From: Strigomonas culicis
Taxonomy: Eukaryota > Euglenozoa > Kinetoplastea > Trypanosomatida > Trypanosomatidae
Direction of reading: 5' to 3'
Length of the DNA stretch: 19,834 nt
Assembly: GCA_000482145.1 (NCBI GenBank)
Contig: AUXH01000365.1
Location: forward strand, 1 to 19,834
This document shows positions 14,716 to 19,834 of the stretch, piece by piece (positions within the stretch are counted from its first letter, which is position 1; each line of letters opens with the position of its first letter). The notes under the pieces are model-generated. The model searched no databases. It was not told the DNA's origin and worked only from the letters and a program-made list of their open reading frames with translations. A program made the translations under genes and the position numbers.

Positions 14716-17700
14716 ATGAAGAGCAAGTCGCTACCGCATCCGCTTTCTTGTACGTACAAGAAAAGCATTCATGCTCGGCACCTGCCGCTGTTATTCTTCA
14801 CGGTGCTCCTATGCGCTCTGGCGTGCGTCCCCGCACCCGTGGTGGCGGAGGATACCACCATTTATCTGATCGACCTGATGAATCTGCCAACACAAGAATC
14901 GAAGGAGACCGCGCGAGCCTTCAATGCCATCCGCGCCGGTATGCATGCAGCGTTATACAATGTTTCTTCTAGTGTCGCCGGCAAAACGATCAAATTTGTC
15001 ACCTCCAGCAACAGCAATGACGACTTCAGTGACGCCCTCGCGACGTACAAGGAGCTGCGGGCGACGACGAACGGACAGAAGGCGGTGGCCGCTGTGGGGC
15101 CGCTGCTGTCGTACCAGATCAGCCAGCTCGTCAACGCCACCGTCATCGCGGAGGACAGCATGACGATGATCGGACCGCACGTGATCGCCGCCAGCGAGAG
15201 CACGTGGAATCCCTCTCTCTACGTCATCCACAGCGACCCGACGACGGAGGTGATCGCGCTCATGCGCTACGCGACAAGCGGCATGCGGGTGCGGCGCCTC
15301 GGCTTTGTGTACTTCACGCAGGTCAACGGCAGCATCGAGTACTCGTCTCTGATGACGCAGCTGGAGGCGAGCGGCATCAACACGACCACCAACGTGTTCA
15401 GCTACGGGGAGGCGTACAATGCGTCGGCCACATCGGCAAACCTCACCGCCTTCGACGTGTTCCTGGAGAATATGCCGCCGGTCATCTTTGTGCTGTCCCC
15501 TGTCGGGGAGCAGACCCGCAGCATCCTCACGCGCCTCATAACCCTCGCCGCCAGCTCCACGAGCTACCAGCCCACGCTGCTGACCACGTCGGCACTGGCG
15601 GACTTGGTCACCACCGTCGCGGCGACAGTCGTGCAGTCGGGGCTCAGCATCGCGTCGGATCTCATCGTCGTCAGCAACTCGTACCCGATGGCCTCGCAGA
15701 CCAGCTACGCGCACATCACCGCCTTCCGCGACGAGATGCAGAAGTACATCCGCGACGGCCAGAGCGCCATCTACACGGACAGCACCATCATCGACACGGA
15801 CCCGATATTGGGAGAGATGATGATATCGGGGTGGGTCGCCGGCAAAGTCATGCTCAAGATTTTTGAGAATTACTACGCGGCGGTGTCCGCCGCTAAGTTC
15901 CAGGAGATCATCTACGAGCCGAACACGGTGTACACGATTGCTGGCGATCTTCTTGTCGGTGGCTTCAGTGGCACTTGCGCTACAAACATCCAGTCCATTC
16001 CGGACGTTCTCTGCGAGTGTAACCAGGGCGGGCGCGCCGTGTTTCTCAAGTCCATCTACTCCATCGGCGCCACTGACGCCAACGCGGAGAGTGAGGGAGT
16101 CAACAGTACGAGTCTGACCTTCATGCCACGATCAGACTACAACTTGGCTTTCACCCGCTACCGCTGCTACCTGAATGATTTTTACACGATTCCAAAGCCG
16201 CTGAGTCTCATCGTGTTTAACTTTGTGGACAACAGCAAAAGCCGTCTGGCATTGAGTGCGGCGGTCTTGTACACTGTTTTGACGCTCTTCACGGATGCAC
16301 AAGACGCTGTCACTTCGAAGCAGGCCTACGAGCTTCTCAGCGCCAACACTACCTCCTTCAGCTATCAATGTAACATGCTGTCGTCGACGGCTGACAGCGT
16401 CGTGGACAGGCTGATCGAGGAAGAAGAGGCCCACTTCACGAGTGTCATCGTCGGTCCGGTGCCGAATGACGATTTCCCGGATGAAACGTTTGTGCTCGCA
16501 CCCATATTCGAAAAGCTGCACTTCACGACCACCACGCGCAATATGGTCTATCTGATGCCGACCTTCGAGCAGCAGATGTACGCCGCCTGCTCCTTCTTCG
16601 TCACCGCGGTCGCGAGCGACCTCATCCACGCGGGACACGAGCAGCCGAATGTCGTGATGAAGGGCATTCCGAAGGCGCAGCGCGCAACCGTCAGCCAGCT
16701 GCTGGAGGCGAGCGCGTACACGTTTGGTGTCACGCTGTACGTCATCAACTTCCTGGAGGCGGAGGACAGTGTCGTGGACTACCTGTTTACCAGCGGCGGC
16801 TCCTTAGTCATGGGTTGCAATGAAACGGACAGCGCCGCGCTCTACCCCTTCATCGCCGCGCATGACGATGCGATTGTCATTATGATGTACGAAGACTTCG
16901 CGACGCACTATGAAACACTCGTCACCTCCTTCCTGGGCGCAACGGAGCTGCAGATGTACAGGATGTGCGCCATCACGAATCTGCCCATCTGGACGCACAC
17001 GACGGCGGCGTACTACGAGCGCTACCCCATCGTGCAGTCCTTTCATGAGTCCTACGGCGCAACGGCCGGCGTGCCGATGGGAGATGACGCCATATCGGTG
17101 CTGACGCGCGCGCTGCTGTGCACGCCGCGAGCGATGGAGGCGTGGGTCACCGGCCGCTTCGTGAAGGAGCTGGCCAGCCTCACGAGCGGCAGCGCCACCG
17201 GGGAGAACCTCATGAGCGCGCTCTACACGACCAGCACCTTCGCCATCGATGGGATGTCCTTCGGGCCGTACTACGACGGCTTGACCAATGCGACGGGGTC
17301 CACCAGCAGCAGCGCGCGCACCTACGGGGCGCAGAACCTGGCCGTGCTGTCCATCCTTGCGCTTTTCACCAACTCTGTCAGCTACACGTTCGATACGGTG
17401 ACGCCGTCGATGGTTTACAAGGACCGTGTGAGCCCTGTGAGAGGCCTCACCAAGAGCCAGATCGCCGGCATCGTCGTCGGCACCCTCACCGGTGTGGTGC
17501 TCATTGTCGCAACAGTGGTTGTCATTGTGCACTACTTCTTCGGCACGTCGCGCGACAACCGCACCGCGCCGAAGGACCCGACGCGGCCGGTGACGCTGCT
17601 CTTCACGGATATCCAGAGCAGCACGGCGCTGTGGGCGGCGTGCCCGCAGGAAATGCCGGACGCCGTCTCGGCGCACCACAGCATCATCCGCGGACTCATC

Positions 17701-19260
17701 GTGAAGCACAAGTGCTACGAGGTGAAGACGATCGGCGACGCCTTCATGATCGCGAGCGGCAGCGCCTACGCCGCGGTGCGGCTCGCGTACGATTTGCAGA
17801 TCGCCTTCCTCAAGTACGACTGGGACAGCGCCAGCCTCAACCGCTGCTACGACGCCTTCGAGCACACCAAGGCACAAGACGACCCGACGTACCACGCGCC
17901 CGTCTACGCGAGCGAAGAGGAGCGGCAGGCGCTGTGGAACGGACTGCGCGTGCGCATCGGCATCCACACCGGCCTCGCGGACATCCGCGAGGACGAGACG
18001 ACACACGGCTTCGACTACTACGGCGACACGTCGAACCTCGCCGCGCGCACGGAGGCGATTGGGAACGGCGGGCAGGTGTTGCTGACGGACGCCGCCTGGT
18101 ACGCCCTCTCGGAGACGGAGCGCGCCTCCCTGACGGTGAAAGACCTCGGGCTGCAGGCACTGCGAGGCGTGCCGCATCCGGTGAACATGTTCCAGCTCGA
18201 GTGCGTGCCGGGGCGGCAGTTTGCCGACCTGCGCACGGAGCTGGAGGTGGTGCTGCCGGATGAGATGCTGGCGCCCGAAGAGAACAACGCGAACAGCTCC
18301 GCCAACGCGAGCCTCTCGGACATGAACAACAGCTCGGCTGCCAACGCCGCCCGCGCGAGTGTCGACACCGCGGGCAGCAACTCCATCGCCCACTTCGCCG
18401 TCGCCTCGGTGCTGGTGAGCTGCTTCAGCGCCTACCCGCCGGCACGACGGGTGAAGGAGCTGCAGCCACTACTCGACCGCTGGAACGTGACCGCCGTCCC
18501 GCGCGGCCGCGACGTCACCGCGGACGATTACTGCCGCGCGCTCATCCACCGCCTCGCAGCAAAGATCGGCTCCGTCGTCGACATGCGGGAGTCGGTCAAC
18601 GTGAGTGGCTGCGCGGAGAGCAGCATCAGCCACCTGTGGCACGCGCGGCAGGCGGCGGACGGCCGCCACTCCGCCGGCCACACGCCGGAGCTGCGGCTCA
18701 GCCGCTCCGCCGCCGCGACGCCGGAGCTCATCTTTGAGAGGCTGGCCGAGCACGACACGCTGAACTCGCCTGACGCAGCAAGCACCTTCACGATGCCCAT
18801 GAAGTCTGTGAGTGTGGAGGCCGCGTCAGTCGAAGAGCGGCCGCTGCCCGCGCGGCGGCAGGGCACGCTGATGCCGGAAGCGGCGGAGATGGGGGAGGAA
18901 GCCTCGGTGCCGCGAGGCGCGAGCCGGTGTGGCCGCAGCGGGCGCGGGCGGGCGCCGTGCGCGGCGGCGTCCTACGGCGGTAGTGACTCCCTGTCGGCGG
19001 ACAGCGCGGCCACGATGGCGACGGCCGCGCCAAGCGTGCAGCGCGTCTGCGCCACGAAGCGGGAGCCATCCGACTACTTCGAGCTCCCGCGCCCGCTGCT
19101 GGAGCGCGGCAGCGATGTGGAGTGGAGTGAGCCCGAGGACTCGGAGGCGATACCCTTCATCACATCACGGTTCTGTATCAGTCGGAATGCGGAGTCCGTA
19201 CCGCTGAGTCCCTTCGGAGGCCCGTCAGTACAGCGGAAAGCCGCGATGAGCACAAAATGA
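14716..19260 (+). CDS. Receptor-type adenylate cyclase
   Basis: 1514 residues from ATG 14716. It makes cAMP from ATP at the plasma or flagellar membrane. A signal peptide (hydrophobic core about 23-44) leads into a large ectodomain of about 870 residues with the periplasmic-binding-protein (venus flytrap) character typical of kinetoplastid receptor cyclases; its ligand is unknown. One transmembrane helix (about 916-943, IAGIVVGTLTGVVLIV) precedes a class III catalytic domain (about 956-1170). Metal-binding Asp965 (LLFTDIQSST) and Asp1008 (EVKTIGDAFM) are present, with the adenine-contacting Lys1004 and the catalytic Asn/Arg in DTSNLAART, so the enzyme should be active as a homodimer. A cytoplasmic tail of about 340 residues contains a conserved-looking block (about 1225-1290, ASVLVSCFSAYPPARRVKELQPLLDRW) and a Ser/Arg/Pro/Ala-rich end. 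The very C-terminus is shared with the relic at 12702-12889, implying a lost tandem paralogue. Confidence 0.96.
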   Translation: MKSKSLPHPLSCTYKKSIHARHLPLLFFTVLLCALACVPAPVVAEDTTIYLIDLMNLPTQESKETARAFNAIRAGMHAALYNVSSSVAGKTIKFVTSSNSNDDFSDALATYKELRATTNGQKAVAAVGPLLSYQISQLVNATVIAEDSMTMIGPHVIAASESTWNPSLYVIHSDPTTEVIALMRYATSGMRVRRLGFVYFTQVNGSIEYSSLMTQLEASGINTTTNVFSYGEAYNASATSANLTAFDVFLENMPPVIFVLSPVGEQTRSILTRLITLAASSTSYQPTLLTTSALADLVTTVAATVVQSGLSIASDLIVVSNSYPMASQTSYAHITAFRDEMQKYIRDGQSAIYTDSTIIDTDPILGEMMISGWVAGKVMLKIFENYYAAVSAAKFQEIIYEPNTVYTIAGDLLVGGFSGTCATNIQSIPDVLCECNQGGRAVFLKSIYSIGATDANAESEGVNSTSLTFMPRSDYNLAFTRYRCYLNDFYTIPKPLSLIVFNFVDNSKSRLALSAAVLYTVLTLFTDAQDAVTSKQAYELLSANTTSFSYQCNMLSSTADSVVDRLIEEEEAHFTSVIVGPVPNDDFPDETFVLAPIFEKLHFTTTTRNMVYLMPTFEQQMYAACSFFVTAVASDLIHAGHEQPNVVMKGIPKAQRATVSQLLEASAYTFGVTLYVINFLEAEDSVVDYLFTSGGSLVMGCNETDSAALYPFIAAHDDAIVIMMYEDFATHYETLVTSFLGATELQMYRMCAITNLPIWTHTTAAYYERYPIVQSFHESYGATAGVPMGDDAISVLTRALLCTPRAMEAWVTGRFVKELASLTSGSATGENLMSALYTTSTFAIDGMSFGPYYDGLTNATGSTSSSARTYGAQNLAVLSILALFTNSVSYTFDTVTPSMVYKDRVSPVRGLTKSQIAGIVVGTLTGVVLIVATVVVIVHYFFGTSRDNRTAPKDPTRPVTLLFTDIQSSTALWAACPQEMPDAVSAHHSIIRGLIVKHKCYEVKTIGDAFMIASGSAYAAVRLAYDLQIAFLKYDWDSASLNRCYDAFEHTKAQDDPTYHAPVYASEEERQALWNGLRVRIGIHTGLADIREDETTHGFDYYGDTSNLAARTEAIGNGGQVLLTDAAWYALSETERASLTVKDLGLQALRGVPHPVNMFQLECVPGRQFADLRTELEVVLPDEMLAPEENNANSSANASLSDMNNSSAANAARASVDTAGSNSIAHFAVASVLVSCFSAYPPARRVKELQPLLDRWNVTAVPRGRDVTADDYCRALIHRLAAKIGSVVDMRESVNVSGCAESSISHLWHARQAADGRHSAGHTPELRLSRSAAATPELIFERLAEHDTLNSPDAASTFTMPMKSVSVEAASVEERPLPARRQGTLMPEAAEMGEEASVPRGASRCGRSGRGRAPCAAASYGGSDSLSADSAATMATAAPSVQRVCATKREPSDYFELPRPLLERGSDVEWSEPEDSEAIPFITSRFCISRNAESVPLSPFGGPSVQRKAAMSTK

Positions 19261-19787
19261 TATACAAACACATTTTTTTTGTATCTATACCCTCTGTTTT
19301 TTTTTCATTTTTTTTTTGAACAATGCAACAAAAAACAAAAGTACTATTATTGTTTTTTTTTTCGCTTTTTTTTTTCTTATCAGCGTGTGGAGCTTATTTC
19401 TTATTTTTTTTTGTGTGTTTATTGCTTTATTCACCTATACACATGCATGTGTGTGTGTTTGTGTCCGTGTGTGTGCTTTTGTTGCTGTCTATCGAAGAGT
19501 AGTAAGGAGCACCTCTGTGCGCTCTGGTATTCCACCGTGAAAATTGAATGTCAAAATGCAAAAGCACACATCTACTTCCATACACTTATGCATTCTTAAT
19601 TATTGTTGATACGTTCTATTTGAATTTCTGGGTGTTTGTTTTGTTTGGAGAAAAAAAAACGTCCATCTTGCTTGGTATAGCTTTACTACATACTTCTTAA
19701 CACTTGCAATCGTAGACTGGATGAAGAAACAATCAGTAAAAGAAAGAAAGCGAGAAGAGAAGTAAAAATGAATAACAGAAGACAAAG

Positions 19788-19834
<47 letters not shown>
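19261..19834. other. 3' flank of the receptor cyclase gene, no supported gene
   Basis: T-runs (19274-19315, 19353-19412), a TG-rich stretch (19448-19475) and A-rich DNA up to the window end. Open frames here are T-run or repeat translations. It should contain the 3' UTR of the cyclase and the start of the next spacer. Confidence 0.75.
19790..19828. repeat. Long TA microsatellite at the window end
   Basis: About nineteen AT units; the tract may be under- or over-counted in an assembly because such repeats are slippage-prone. Confidence 0.9.

Noticed and set aside
16804..18393. 529-codon minus-strand and 381-codon alternate + frame across the cyclase
   Set aside because: Both are Arg/His/Ala-rich shadows over the catalytic domain, whose residues are encoded in the main frame; high-GC third positions suppress stops in other frames.
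1..19834. tRNA, rRNA, CRISPR, insertion sequence or retroposon
   Set aside because: No GTTCGANNC B-box with a cloverleaf, no rRNA-like block, no spaced direct repeats, no transposase or reverse transcriptase frame was seen on either strand.

Overview
The window looks like a piece of a trypanosomatid (kinetoplastid) nuclear chromosome. All six protein genes lie on the + strand, are intronless and are separated by AT-rich, T-rich spacers with polypyrimidine tracts followed by AG, the usual layout of a polycistronic unit resolved by spliced-leader trans-splicing. Coding DNA is GC-rich at third positions. The last gene is a receptor-type adenylate cyclase of the kind characteristic of kinetoplastids. 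Genus and species cannot be settled by reading alone; long Asn/Gln/Ser runs and rich microsatellites suggest a species outside the best-studied reference strains, but that is inference.

Layout: (1) 2-325, C-terminal 107 codons of an unrecognised protein. (2) 326-1349, T-rich spacer with a possible H-type pseudoknot. (3) 1350-3866, a membrane-anchored protein with the fold of tartrate-resistant/purple acid phosphatase, in which two metal ligands are replaced. (4) 4127-6571, protein farnesyltransferase beta subunit, enlarged by low-complexity insertions but with its zinc ligands intact. (5) 6914-9781, a divergent subunit 7 of the conserved oligomeric Golgi (COG) complex. (6) 10027-12627, a membrane-anchored PhoD-like phosphatase in which essentially all metal-binding motifs are replaced although the framework motifs are clear. 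(7) 12702-12889, a frameshifted relic of the 3' end of a receptor adenylate cyclase gene. (8) 12890-14715, a 1.8 kb spacer full of dinucleotide repeats and palindromes. (9) 14716-19260, the intact receptor adenylate cyclase. (10) 19261-19834, T-rich 3' flank ending in a long TA repeat.

How the genes may work together: neighbours in such units need not share a function. Still, four of the five recognised products belong to membranes, secretion or lipid modification (Golgi tethering, prenylation, two secretory-pathway phosphatase-like proteins, a surface receptor cyclase). The most notable observation is that two unrelated metallophosphoesterase families in one short stretch have each kept their fold and membrane anchor while losing metal ligands, so both may be pseudoenzymes acting as receptors, scaffolds or anchors. 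The second is the cyclase relic, which shows that the present single cyclase gene was once part of a larger set.
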